A DNA stretch of 20,317 bases from Limiplasma sp045538465 (lineage in GTDB: Bacteria > Bacillota > Clostridia > Christensenellales > Aristaeellaceae). Positions within the stretch are counted from its first letter, which is position 1; each line of letters begins with the position of its first letter. The stretch covers positions 1 through 20,317 of the forward strand of contig JAZSRK010000110.1 in the NCBI GenBank assembly GCA_045538465.1, written 5' to 3'. Made by a program: the position numbers and the translations under genes. Shown piece after piece: positions 1-6,899 of this stretch. Under the pieces are notes generated by a model. The model had not been told where the DNA came from and did no database searches. It saw only the letters and a program-made list of their open reading frames with translations.

Positions 1-3
1 TGT

Positions 4-28
4 CGGGGTCTGGGCTGAGCCCACGCAC
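4..28. repeat. Degenerate GC-rich hairpin relic
   Basis: This stretch reads CGGGGTCTGGGCTGAGCCCA and onward. It closely resembles the GC-rich hairpin at 18628-18651 upstream of glpK (CGGGGTTTGGGGCAGAGCCC and onward). The inner TGGGC/GCCCA arms can pair. It looks like a partial copy of a short dispersed palindromic repeat cut by the window edge. The rest of 1-60 shows no gene and no convincing terminator (no T-run). The relationship is by eye only. Confidence 0.35.
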
Positions 29-88
29 CCCCGTTTCCCGCCTTCCTTGGGGAAATTGCTTGTAGCTATAGCCAATATAATAAATTGA

Positions 89-97
89 TGTTATAAT
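89..97 (+). promoter_or_regulatory. Extended -10 promoter candidate for the operon
   Basis: A perfect extended -10 (TG-T-TATAAT) lies in an AT-rich island (about 60-120) that stands out against GC-rich surroundings. No good -35 is found 16-18 bp upstream, which an extended -10 tolerates. A second TATAAT at 76-81 lacks both a TG extension and a -35 at proper spacing. Transcription would start near 104 and run through the MITE-like element into the first membrane-protein gene. The long 5' leader of about 270 nt would be only about 50 nt without the insertion. Confidence 0.5.
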
Positions 98-110
98 ATA
101 AGTTGGTCAA

Positions 111-124
111 ACAGTTATTTCTGT
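111..124. repeat. Left 14-bp direct repeat (target-site duplication candidate)
   Basis: ACAGTTATTTCTGT occurs here and again, identically, at 331-344, exactly bracketing the 206-bp element at 125-330. The identity stops at both sides (A110 versus G330, C125 versus A345), as expected for a target-site duplication. The 14-mer is itself weakly palindromic (ACAG...CTGT). Confidence 0.7.
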
Positions 125-330
125 CAGGTCGTTGAAAAACTTGCCTGCGGCGATTTTTTCGACGAGGCTTGCACCGTTTGCCTACTCCCCTACGGCTCGC
201 CGGGCGGCAAACGGCGATAGGAATCCCTTGCTACGCAAGGGTTCCGAAACCACCGTACACGCCGCTGGTTTCGGATCTCAGTCGGGGGGCTGCGGCCCTC
301 CGACTCCACCCGGGGTTTTTCGACAGTCTG
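125..330 (+). mobile_element. MITE-like hairpin-rich element, copy 1
   Basis: This 206-bp non-coding element is flanked by perfect 14-bp direct repeats. Its ends are imperfect terminal inverted repeats: CAGGTCGTTGAAAAAC at the left, and CAGACTGTCGAAAAAC as the reverse complement of the right end, 12 of 16 matching. Inside are five consecutive stems. H1 is 130-145/149-164 (15 of 16 paired, counting two G-U). H2 is 174-182/206-214 (9 bp). H3 is 225-231/235-241 (7 bp). H4 is 244-252/266-274 (9 bp). H5 is 281-290/295-304 (10 bp with one G-U). A second copy lies at 18261-18466 with no net indel and roughly 92% identity by eye. It has no transposase, so it would be a non-autonomous element. It lies between the extended -10 and the first gene. 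A structured RNA or regulatory leader is an alternative or additional role. Confidence 0.7.
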
Positions 331-344
331 ACAGTTATTTCTGT
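331..344. repeat. Right 14-bp direct repeat (target-site duplication candidate)
   Basis: This is the exact second copy of the 14-mer at 111-124 and follows the right end of the element directly. Removing the element plus one repeat restores a continuous leader running from the AT-rich promoter region to the ribosome binding site at 361-368. Confidence 0.7.
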
Positions 345-376
345 ATCCCAACAGTGTAAAGAAAGGGGTGGCTTTG

Positions 377-1876
377 GTGAGGATCAGCGAGCGTTTCCTG
401 CGCAGACTGGCGGCGGTACTGTGCGCATTGGCGCTGCTGGCAAGCGCATTGCCCCTGTATGCCATCTCCCTGTACAACCATCCCTATTACGACGACTACG
501 GCTTTTCTGCCGATGTTCACGCCGTCTGGAAGCAGACCGGCAGCCTTTCTGCGGTTTTTGCGCAGGCCATCCAGAGCGCTAAGGAGACCCGGCAAAACTG
601 GCAGGGTACCTACACGGGCACGCTGCTGAGCAATGTGCAGCCCGGCGTTTTTTCCGAAAGCCTGTATTTTGTGGCATCGTTTTTCCTGCTGACGGCCTTT
701 CTTGTTTGCGGCTGGTTCTTCCTTACAACGCTGTTTGGCAAAAGAGGCCTTGGGTTGGACGGCTGGCAAACCTTCGTGTTATGCTCCTTGGTTTTGTCGC
801 TGTTGCTTCAGCTCATGCCCGATAGCGGCGAGGCTTGGTACTGGTTTAATGGCGGCGTGGGCAACGTGTTTATCTACTCGCTGATGATGCTCTTTGCCGC
901 TGTGGCCATTCGCATGTGGAAGGCGGAACAAGGCTGGAAGACCGGCTTGTACACGTTGGCACTGGTGCTTTTGGCTGTGGCGATGGGCGGCGGCAGCTAT
1001 AGCGGCGGCCTGTTCAGCCTGTGTATACTGGCCACGGCCTTGGTCTGGTCGCTGGTAAAGAAGCAGAAAAAAGGCGTGCTGCTGGCCATTGCTGCCGGTG
1101 TGCTGCTGTGCTGCTTCCTGTACAGCATGGCCGCACCGGGCAACAACAAGCGCGCAGATATGATCGCTTCCGCCGTTTCGCCGGTAAAGGCGGTCGTTCA
1201 GTCCTTCTACTACGGCGTTGCGCTGATGGGCAGTTATACCACGCTGCTGCTGGTGGCGGTCACCGCTTTGGTGGTTCCCTTCTTCTGGCAGGCTGCCCCC
1301 AAGACCGGTTGGCGGTTTCAGCACCCGTGGCTCGTGCTGGCGCTGATGGTTTGCCTGTACTGCACGCAGTTGACCCCGCCTTTGTTTTCTGGGGTACACA
1401 TCGGCGGCGGGCGCACGGTGAACACCTATTTTATCTCCTTTGTTGTACTTTGGCTTTTGTATGCCTTCTACCTTACCGGGTATGTACAGCAGCATCTGCC
1501 AGTCCAGATCCTTTTGCCCGACAAATGGAAGCGTGCCTATGCCTTTGTAATGGCTTGCGTGCTGGCAGTGGGTCTGTGCGGCTTCAAGCCCCATGGCGAG
1601 CCCCTGTACGGTCCTCAAAATCTGGCAGGTATGAATGCTGCCCTTAGCATCGTTACCGGCGAAGCAGCCCAATACGATGCTGAGATGACCGCCCGAGAGG
1701 TACTGCTCAACGATGCCTCTCAGCCCGAGGTCACGCTGGCGCCCCTTACCGTGGTGCCGGATGTTTTCATGAAGGACTTGCTGGTTCCCGGCGCTGAGTA
1801 TGATGTGCGCCCGTCCCTGTGCTGGTACTACCAGAAGGATGCCATCCACATTGTGGGAGAGGAGGCGCAGCCGTGA
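377..1876 (+). CDS. DUF6056-type polytopic membrane protein, putative GT-C-like (paralog 1)
   Basis: The protein is 499 aa if translation starts at GTG 377, which has GAAAGGGG at 361-368 about 8 nt upstream. An in-frame GTG at 368 overlaps that Shine-Dalgarno and is less likely. It has a hydrophobic N-terminal segment (about 11-31), then a conserved loop NHPYYDDYGFS with D39/D40, then about ten further TM segments. Other conserved features are a WYWFNGGVGN motif, APGNNKR, a GGGRTVNTYF motif and YGPQN near the C-terminus. Acidic residues in the first extracytoplasmic loop are typical of GT-C glycosyltransferases that use lipid-linked sugars, so a role in envelope glycan assembly is inferred, not shown. 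I recognise it as DUF6056-like from the overall pattern. The next gene is a clear paralog and overlaps it by 4 nt (GTGA), so the two are probably translationally coupled. Confidence 0.75.
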   Translation: MRISERFLRRLAAVLCALALLASALPLYAISLYNHPYYDDYGFSADVHAVWKQTGSLSAVFAQAIQSAKETRQNWQGTYTGTLLSNVQPGVFSESLYFVASFFLLTAFLVCGWFFLTTLFGKRGLGLDGWQTFVLCSLVLSLLLQLMPDSGEAWYWFNGGVGNVFIYSLMMLFAAVAIRMWKAEQGWKTGLYTLALVLLAVAMGGGSYSGGLFSLCILATALVWSLVKKQKKGVLLAIAAGVLLCCFLYSMAAPGNNKRADMIASAVSPVKAVVQSFYYGVALMGSYTTLLLVAVTALVVPFFWQAAPKTGWRFQHPWLVLALMVCLYCTQLTPPLFSGVHIGGGRTVNTYFISFVVLWLLYAFYLTGYVQQHLPVQILLPDKWKRAYAFVMACVLAVGLCGFKPHGEPLYGPQNLAGMNAALSIVTGEAAQYDAEMTAREVLLNDASQPEVTLAPLTVVPDVFMKDLLVPGAEYDVRPSLCWYYQKDAIHIVGEEAQP

Positions 1877-3393
1877 AGGATCCTCTCGTAAACTATCGTG
1901 TACCGGTTCGGTTGCTGAGCTGGCTGCTGGCGGCGTTGCTGGTGGTAAGCCTTGTGCCGCTGTATGCCCTGTCGTTTTTCAACCATCCCTGCTACGACGA
2001 TTTCGGCTTCTCCATCCGTACCCATGCAGCGGTACGGGAAGGCGGTGGTTTTGCAGGTGCGGTAAAGGCGGCGGTCGAGAATACGGTCTCCATTCGCAAC
2101 ACTTGGGAGGGTACCTATACCACCTCCTTTATCAGTGCGTTGCAGCCAGGTATTTTCGGCGAGCAGTATTACTGGGCGACCACGGCCATTTTGCTTACCT
2201 TTTTCCTGTTCAGCCTGTGGTGCTTTCTGCGGGAGAGCCTCCGTTACCGCCTTGAGGCAGGCGCCGCGGCTTACTGGCTGTTGTTTACCGCCATCGCTTT
2301 TGTGATGGTGCAGTTTGTGCCCGATCTTAGCGAGGCATTTTTCTGGTTTAACGGCGGCGTAGCGTATACCATGATGTGGTCTCTGCTCATGCTGCGGCTT
2401 GCGGTCTGGCTCCGGCTGGATCGAGCCGCCAACGCTGCCGGAAAAACCCTTTGGTCGTTGCTGTTGGTGCTGCTTACCGTTCTTCTGGGCGGCAGCAAGT
2501 ACACCACGCTGCTGTTTGCCTTGCTGGTGGATGCGCTGCTGCTGGTGGATGCCTTCGCCCATAAGCGCGCTATGCGCTTGCTGGATCTGCTGTGCACCCT
2601 GCTGCTGGCTGGCTTGCTGGTTTTCAGCGCAGTTGCGCCGGGCAACGGTGTGCGTGCGCAGACCCTCAGCGGCGGCTTGAGCGCCCCCATGGCCATTGCG
2701 CAAGCCATGTTCTTCGGCATATCCCTGCTGGGGCATTGGTTTTCTCTGCCGGTGGCGGCTGTATGGGCGCTGGCTGTCTGGCAGCTGAGCGGCACGCTGA
2801 AAAACAGCCGCTTTGCGTTCCGTTATCCTCTGCTGGTAACGGCAGGCGCTGTGTGCCTGTTCTGCGCTCAGCTTACCCCCACGCTGTTTACCGGCAACTA
2901 TTTGGGGGATGGGCGCACCGTTAATACCTACTATTTCTGCTATGTGCTTCTATCCACGGCACTGGTGTTGTACTGGGTCGGCTGGCTCATTCGCCAGAGC
3001 GAAAAGCAAGAGGGCGGTCTGTTCCGTTTGCCCTGCCCAAACCCCGAAAACATTCGGCTCACAGCACTTGCGGCATTGGCATTGGTGCTGGCGCTGGGCT
3101 GTTTTGCCTACCACCCGGAGGGCACGGCGAGCTACGGCCCCCAGAATATGTCTAGCGGCGTGGCTGTGCGTGCATTGGTCAGCGGTCAGGCAGCCGCCTA
3201 CGACGAAGCCATGGATCAGCGCCACCGGGATATGAACGACCCCGCCGTGACCGATGTGGTCATTCGTCCGGTGGAAGACATCCCGTCTGCCTTTATGGGC
3301 GATGTGCCTGTGGAGACCATGGCCGATTATGTAAAGACCCTCTACGGGGAGTATTACCTCAAAAACAGCGTTGCCATCGAAGGGGAGGAATAG
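1873..3393 (+). CDS. DUF6056-type polytopic membrane protein, putative GT-C-like (paralog 2)
   Basis: The protein is 506 aa from GTG 1873, which overlaps the stop of the preceding gene (GTGA). GAGGAGG at 1859-1865 sits 7 nt upstream, so this start is preferred over an upstream in-frame codon at 1819. It matches paralog 1 along its whole length: NHPCYDDFGFS (D42/D43) after the first TM segment, NTWEGTYTTSF against NWQGTYTGTL, FFWFNGGV, APGNGVRAQ, DGRTVNTYYF, SYGPQN and a C-terminal QAAAYDEAM block. About ten or eleven TM segments are evident. The acidic loop after TM1 suggests a GT-C-like transferase. The close pairing suggests either a heteromeric complex or two transferases acting in sequence on one polymer. 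The next gene starts 1 nt after its stop. Confidence 0.75.
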   Translation: MKDPLVNYRVPVRLLSWLLAALLVVSLVPLYALSFFNHPCYDDFGFSIRTHAAVREGGGFAGAVKAAVENTVSIRNTWEGTYTTSFISALQPGIFGEQYYWATTAILLTFFLFSLWCFLRESLRYRLEAGAAAYWLLFTAIAFVMVQFVPDLSEAFFWFNGGVAYTMMWSLLMLRLAVWLRLDRAANAAGKTLWSLLLVLLTVLLGGSKYTTLLFALLVDALLLVDAFAHKRAMRLLDLLCTLLLAGLLVFSAVAPGNGVRAQTLSGGLSAPMAIAQAMFFGISLLGHWFSLPVAAVWALAVWQLSGTLKNSRFAFRYPLLVTAGAVCLFCAQLTPTLFTGNYLGDGRTVNTYYFCYVLLSTALVLYWVGWLIRQSEKQEGGLFRLPCPNPENIRLTALAALALVLALGCFAYHPEGTASYGPQNMSSGVAVRALVSGQAAAYDEAMDQRHRDMNDPAVTDVVIRPVEDIPSAFMGDVPVETMADYVKTLYGEYYLKNSVAIEGEE

Positions 3394-3394
3394 C

Positions 3395-4138
3395 ATGCTG
3401 CTCAAGGGAAAGAACGCACTCATCACCGGTACGGCCCGGGGCATCGGCAATGCCATGCTGCACGTGTTCGCCCGGGAAGGTGCCAATGTATGGGCCTTCG
3501 CCCGCACCCCCAGCGAAGCCTTCGCAGCCGATTGCCAAAAAACCGCCGAAACATACGGCGTATGGGTAAGACCCGTGTACTGCGACCTGAGCGATACCGC
3601 CGCCATCAAGGAGGCTTTCAAGCAAGTGATGGGCGATAAGCAGCCCCTGCACATTCTTGTAAACAACGCTGGTCGCATGGATGAGGACAAGATGTTCCAG
3701 ATGACTTCCGAAGCGGAGATGCGCACCATCTTCGATACCAACTTCTTCGGCACGCTGGAGCTTACCCGACCCGCCACCCGGTTGATGGCACGCGCCAAGC
3801 AAGGCGCAGTGGTCAACGTGGCCAGCATCGCCGGGCTGGATGGCGACAGCCGTCTGGACTATTCTGCCTCTAAAGCAGCCCTCATTGCCGCTACCAAGAA
3901 ACTGGCCAGAGAAATGGTCACCCTAGGCATAAGGGTAAACGCCATTGCTCCCGGGCTTACCGATACCGATCTGGTGCGGGGCCTTAGCGAAAAGGTGGAA
4001 AGCGAGCAGCTGGAAAAAGTGCTCATGCACCGCAAGGCGCAGCCGGAGGAGATCGCCGAGGTAGCAGCGTTTCTGGCCAGCGATCGGGCCAGCTATGTAA
4101 CAGGGCAAGTCTGGCGGGTGGATGGCGGTATTCTCTAA
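3395..4138 (+). CDS. SDR-family oxidoreductase (FabG-like 3-oxoacyl-ACP reductase type)
   Basis: The protein is 247 aa, normal for a classical short-chain dehydrogenase/reductase. ATG 3395 has AGGGGAGGAA at 3381-3390. The cofactor motif TGTARGIG is at residues 11-18, NNAG at 90-93, catalytic Ser144 in VNVASIAG and YSASK (Y156, K160). The C-terminus carries the FabG-like YVTGQVWRVDGG. Such enzymes use NAD(P)H to reduce 3-ketoacyl carriers or aldehydes, or act on nucleotide sugars. Next to an ACP, an acyl ligase and a LuxC reductase, the likely substrate is an ACP-bound keto group or the LuxC aldehyde product (inference). A housekeeping FabG is less likely because no fab genes flank it. It is coupled to the membrane-protein genes upstream (1-nt gap), and 62 nt precede the ACP gene. 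Confidence 0.9.
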   Translation: MLLKGKNALITGTARGIGNAMLHVFAREGANVWAFARTPSEAFAADCQKTAETYGVWVRPVYCDLSDTAAIKEAFKQVMGDKQPLHILVNNAGRMDEDKMFQMTSEAEMRTIFDTNFFGTLELTRPATRLMARAKQGAVVNVASIAGLDGDSRLDYSASKAALIAATKKLAREMVTLGIRVNAIAPGLTDTDLVRGLSEKVESEQLEKVLMHRKAQPEEIAEVAAFLASDRASYVTGQVWRVDGGIL

Positions 4139-4200
4139 GCTGCCGTGCAAAGCCCCATTACCAACAAAGCAACAACAGCCAATAGAAAGGAAGACCTGCA

Positions 4201-4437
4201 ATGACGAATCTGGAAAAGTACGTAAACGCCTTTGTGGAAGCGCTGGAGGTTCCCGCTGAGGAAGTTTCTGCTCTTGTATATGGCGAAAGCGCCGCTTGGG
4301 ACAGCGTGGGTCACATGACCCTCATCGCTGCACTGGAAGATGCATTCGATATCATGGTAGATATGGATGATATTATCGACCTGAGCTCCTTTGAAAAGGG
4401 GAAGGAGATCCTTGCCAAGTATGATGTGGAACTTTGA
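4201..4437 (+). CDS. Acyl carrier protein (specialised ACP)
   Basis: The protein is 78 aa and strongly acidic, the normal ACP length. AGAAAGGAAG at 4184-4193 is the ribosome binding site for ATG 4201. The phosphopantetheine site is WDSVGHM with Ser35 after Asp34, followed by an acidic helix II region (ALEDAFDIMVDMDD). The motif is DSVGHM rather than the DSLD of housekeeping AcpP, pointing to a pathway-specific carrier, as with DltC-like and polysaccharide-cluster ACPs. It would carry the acyl group activated by the overlapping ligase gene and pass it to a reductase or acyltransferase. Its 3' end overlaps the ligase start by 17 nt, so the two are translationally coupled. Confidence 0.9.
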   Translation: MTNLEKYVNAFVEALEVPAEEVSALVYGESAAWDSVGHMTLIAALEDAFDIMVDMDDIIDLSSFEKGKEILAKYDVEL

Positions 4438-5827
4438 TCGTTACGGCGATTCTCTGGCGCTCATTAGCCAGACGGGGCAGCGTATCACTTATGCCCAGCT
4501 GGCACAGGAAAGCCGCAAGCTGGCACAGACCATCGGCAGCCGCTGCCTTGTGTTTACGCTGTGTAAAAACGTGCCCGCCAGCCTTTTGGGCTATGCCGGG
4601 TTGGTAGAAAACGGCATTGTGCCAGCGCTGCTCAATGCAGAATTGGATAGGGACATGCTCGCCGGTCTGTATGAGGCATATCATCCGGCTTATTTGTGGA
4701 CGCCGGAAGATTTTGCATGGGAGGGCTGCGAAAGCGTGTACAGCCTGTGGGGCTATCATCTTTTGAAAACCCCCTTTGGCTGCGAGACCCAGCTGTATCC
4801 CGAATTGGCGCTGCTGCTTACCACCAGCGGCTCCACCGGCAGCCCCAAGTTTGTGCGCCAGAGCTACCGCAACATTGAAGCCAACACCCAGAGCATCGTG
4901 GAATACCTGCGCCTTGATGAAAACGAGCGCCCTATTACCACTTTGCCCATGAATTACACCTACGGCGTCAGCATTTTGAACAGCCACCTGATGGTGGGCG
5001 CCACCATTCTGATGACGGAATGCGGCATTGCCCAGCGCGATTTTTGGACCTTCTTCCGTCAGGAAGAGGCCACCAGCTTCGGCGGCGTTCCCTATACTTA
5101 CGAAATGCTGGATCGTATGCGCTTTATGCGCATGGATCTGCCCTCCCTGCGCACCATGACGCAGGCTGGCGGCAAGCTGCAGCCCGAGCTGCACGGCAAG
5201 TTTGTAAAGTGGTGCAGCGAATGCGGCAAGCAGTTTATCGTTATGTACGGCCAGTGCGAAGCCACCGCCCGCATGGCATATCTGCCGTGGGAGCGCAGCA
5301 TGGAAAAAATTGGCGCCATCGGCATCGCCATTCCCGGCGGCCGTTTTGAGCTGATCGACGTAAACGGCGCACCCGTTACCGAGACCGGCGTTACCGGCGA
5401 GTTGCGCTACCATGGCGATAATGTTACGCTGGGCTATGCCACCTGCGCAGCCGACCTTGCCAAAGGCGATGAGCGGGGCGGTGTGCTGGAGACCGGCGAT
5501 ATGGCGCAGATGGATGCCGACGGCTATTTTACCATCGTGGGTCGCAAAAAGCGTTTCTTAAAGATGTACGGCAACCGGGTAAACTTGGATGAGCTGGAAG
5601 GTATGCTGAAAGGCCAGTTCCCCGGTATGGATGTAGCCTGTGGCGGCCGGGACGATCATCTCTTCCTGTTTGCCACCGACGAAGCCATTCTGCCGGAGAT
5701 GCGGGCCTACCTGTCCCGCAAGACCGGTCTGAATATTGCCGGGTTCCACACTCAGGCTTTGGAAGCCATCCCCAAGAACGACGCAGGCAAGACCCTGTAC
5801 CGGGAGTTGGAGCAATATGTCCATTGA
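4421..5827 (+). CDS. AMP-dependent acyl-CoA/acyl-ACP ligase (ANL superfamily)
   Basis: The protein is 468 aa from ATG 4421 (tandem ATG at 4424), with AAGGAG at 4402-4407. In-frame TTG codons at 4391 and 4412 are possible but would only add residues without resemblance to the family. Adenylation motifs are complete: TTSGSTGSPK at 134-143 (phosphate loop), YGQCEAT at 276-282, ETGD at 357-360, GRKKRFLKMYGNRVNLDELE at 374-393 (hinge and A8) and NDAGK with catalytic Lys457. It activates a carboxylic acid as acyl-AMP and transfers it to a thiol, here most plausibly the neighbouring ACP. The substrate (fatty acid, hydroxy acid or amino acid as in DltA) cannot be told from the sequence. It is shorter than the 500-600 aa of many acyl-CoA synthetases and nearer to DltA-like ligases. 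Confidence 0.88.
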   Translation: MMWNFDRYGDSLALISQTGQRITYAQLAQESRKLAQTIGSRCLVFTLCKNVPASLLGYAGLVENGIVPALLNAELDRDMLAGLYEAYHPAYLWTPEDFAWEGCESVYSLWGYHLLKTPFGCETQLYPELALLLTTSGSTGSPKFVRQSYRNIEANTQSIVEYLRLDENERPITTLPMNYTYGVSILNSHLMVGATILMTECGIAQRDFWTFFRQEEATSFGGVPYTYEMLDRMRFMRMDLPSLRTMTQAGGKLQPELHGKFVKWCSECGKQFIVMYGQCEATARMAYLPWERSMEKIGAIGIAIPGGRFELIDVNGAPVTETGVTGELRYHGDNVTLGYATCAADLAKGDERGGVLETGDMAQMDADGYFTIVGRKKRFLKMYGNRVNLDELEGMLKGQFPGMDVACGGRDDHLFLFATDEAILPEMRAYLSRKTGLNIAGFHTQALEAIPKNDAGKTLYRELEQYVH

Positions 5828-5837
5828 GGTAAGCACG

Positions 5838-6899
5838 ATGCACACTCTGCCGCCCTATGGCATGGCACGTGAGCAAAAGCACGCTTTTTTAACAGAGGAG
5901 CTGTCGGCGCTGAGCCTTCGGCATGCAGCGCTCTGCCCGGAGTATGCCCGTATGCTGGATGCAGTGGGTTGCGACCCTGTGCAGCTTAGTAGCTATGAGC
6001 AGCTGCCGCCTTTGCCGGTTCGCCTGTTTAAGGAGTTTTCCCTCAAAAGCGTGCCGGAAGAAGACCTGCATCGTACCATGACCTCCTCCGGCACCACTGG
6101 TCAGCAGGTAAGCCGTATTTTCCTCGACCGGGAGACCAGTACCCTGCAAAGCAAGGTGCTGGCCGCCATCCTGGCCGATTATCTGGGCAAGCAGCGCCTG
6201 CCCATGATCATTCTGGATACTTCTGCGGTCATCAAGAATCGGGCCATGTTTTCTGCCCGCGGCGCAGGCATCCTCGGCTTTAGTATGTTTGCAAGGGATA
6301 AGCTGTATGCGCTGGATGAAAACATGCAGCTGGATGTGGAGGGCTTGACGGCTTTCCTTGAGAAGCATCAGGGAGAAGATATCTTCCTGTTTGGCTTTAC
6401 GTTTATGATCTGGCAGCACTTTATCGACCAGCTGAAAAAGACTGGGTACCGACCCAATTTGAGCCGGGGCATTCTGGTGCATGGCGGCGGTTGGAAGAAG
6501 CTGGCGGATCAGCACATCACCACCGAACAATTCAAAGCTGCGCTGGCGGAAACCTGCAGCCTTGAGCGGGTACACAATTACTACGGCATGGTGGAGCAGA
6601 CCGGCACCGTTTATATGGAATGCGAATGCGGTCGGCTTCACGCACCCGTATGGTCGGATGTGACCATACGCCGCCCGGAGGACTTTACTGTGGCAGATGT
6701 GGGGGAGACCGGGCTCATTCAGGTTTCCAGCCTGCTGCCCCGCAGCTATCCGGGACATGTGCTGCTTACCGAGGATGAAGGACGCATCACCGGCGAGGAT
6801 GACTGTCCCTGCGGGCGCAAGGGCAAAACCTTTGAAATTCTGGGCCGCATCAAGCAAGCAGAGATCAGGGGGTGCAGCGATACCTATGAACAAAAGTGA
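5838..6899 (+). CDS. LuxE-type acyl-protein synthetase
   Basis: The protein is 353 aa from ATG 5838, which has GAGGT at 5826-5830 with 7 nt spacing. An in-frame ATG at 5817 overlapping the ligase stop would add 7 residues. The N-terminal LPPYGM start, SSGTTGQQVSR (83-93), VHGGGWKK (214-221), HNYYGMVEQTG (246-256), a cysteine-rich CECGRLH, and DCPCGRKGKTFEILGRIKQ near the C-terminus all fit the LuxE family (PF04443). Cys346 in the terminal RGCSDTY is the likely acyl-accepting cysteine, by analogy with the C-terminal Cys of bacterial LuxE. In lux systems LuxE activates a fatty acid with ATP, holds it as a thioester and hands it to LuxC; the adjacent LuxC gene fits. The substrate here is unknown. 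It overlaps the next gene by 14 nt. Confidence 0.9.
   Translation: MHTLPPYGMAREQKHAFLTEELSALSLRHAALCPEYARMLDAVGCDPVQLSSYEQLPPLPVRLFKEFSLKSVPEEDLHRTMTSSGTTGQQVSRIFLDRETSTLQSKVLAAILADYLGKQRLPMIILDTSAVIKNRAMFSARGAGILGFSMFARDKLYALDENMQLDVEGLTAFLEKHQGEDIFLFGFTFMIWQHFIDQLKKTGYRPNLSRGILVHGGGWKKLADQHITTEQFKAALAETCSLERVHNYYGMVEQTGTVYMECECGRLHAPVWSDVTIRRPEDFTVADVGETGLIQVSSLLPRSYPGHVLLTEDEGRITGEDDCPCGRKGKTFEILGRIKQAEIRGCSDTYEQK

Noticed and set aside
132..582. Small open frames inside the repeat element, also found in copy 2 at 18217-18529 (for example MHRLPTPLRLAGRQ).
   Set aside because: They follow the hairpin arms, diverge at the copy ends, lack ribosome binding sites and have low-complexity products. 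Conservation is explained by the DNA/RNA structure.
4391..4420. TTG start at 4391 for the AMP-ligase gene.
   Set aside because: It would extend the protein by 10 residues with no family resemblance; ATG 4421 gives a normal N-terminus (MWNFDRYGDSLALI) and has AAGGAG upstream.
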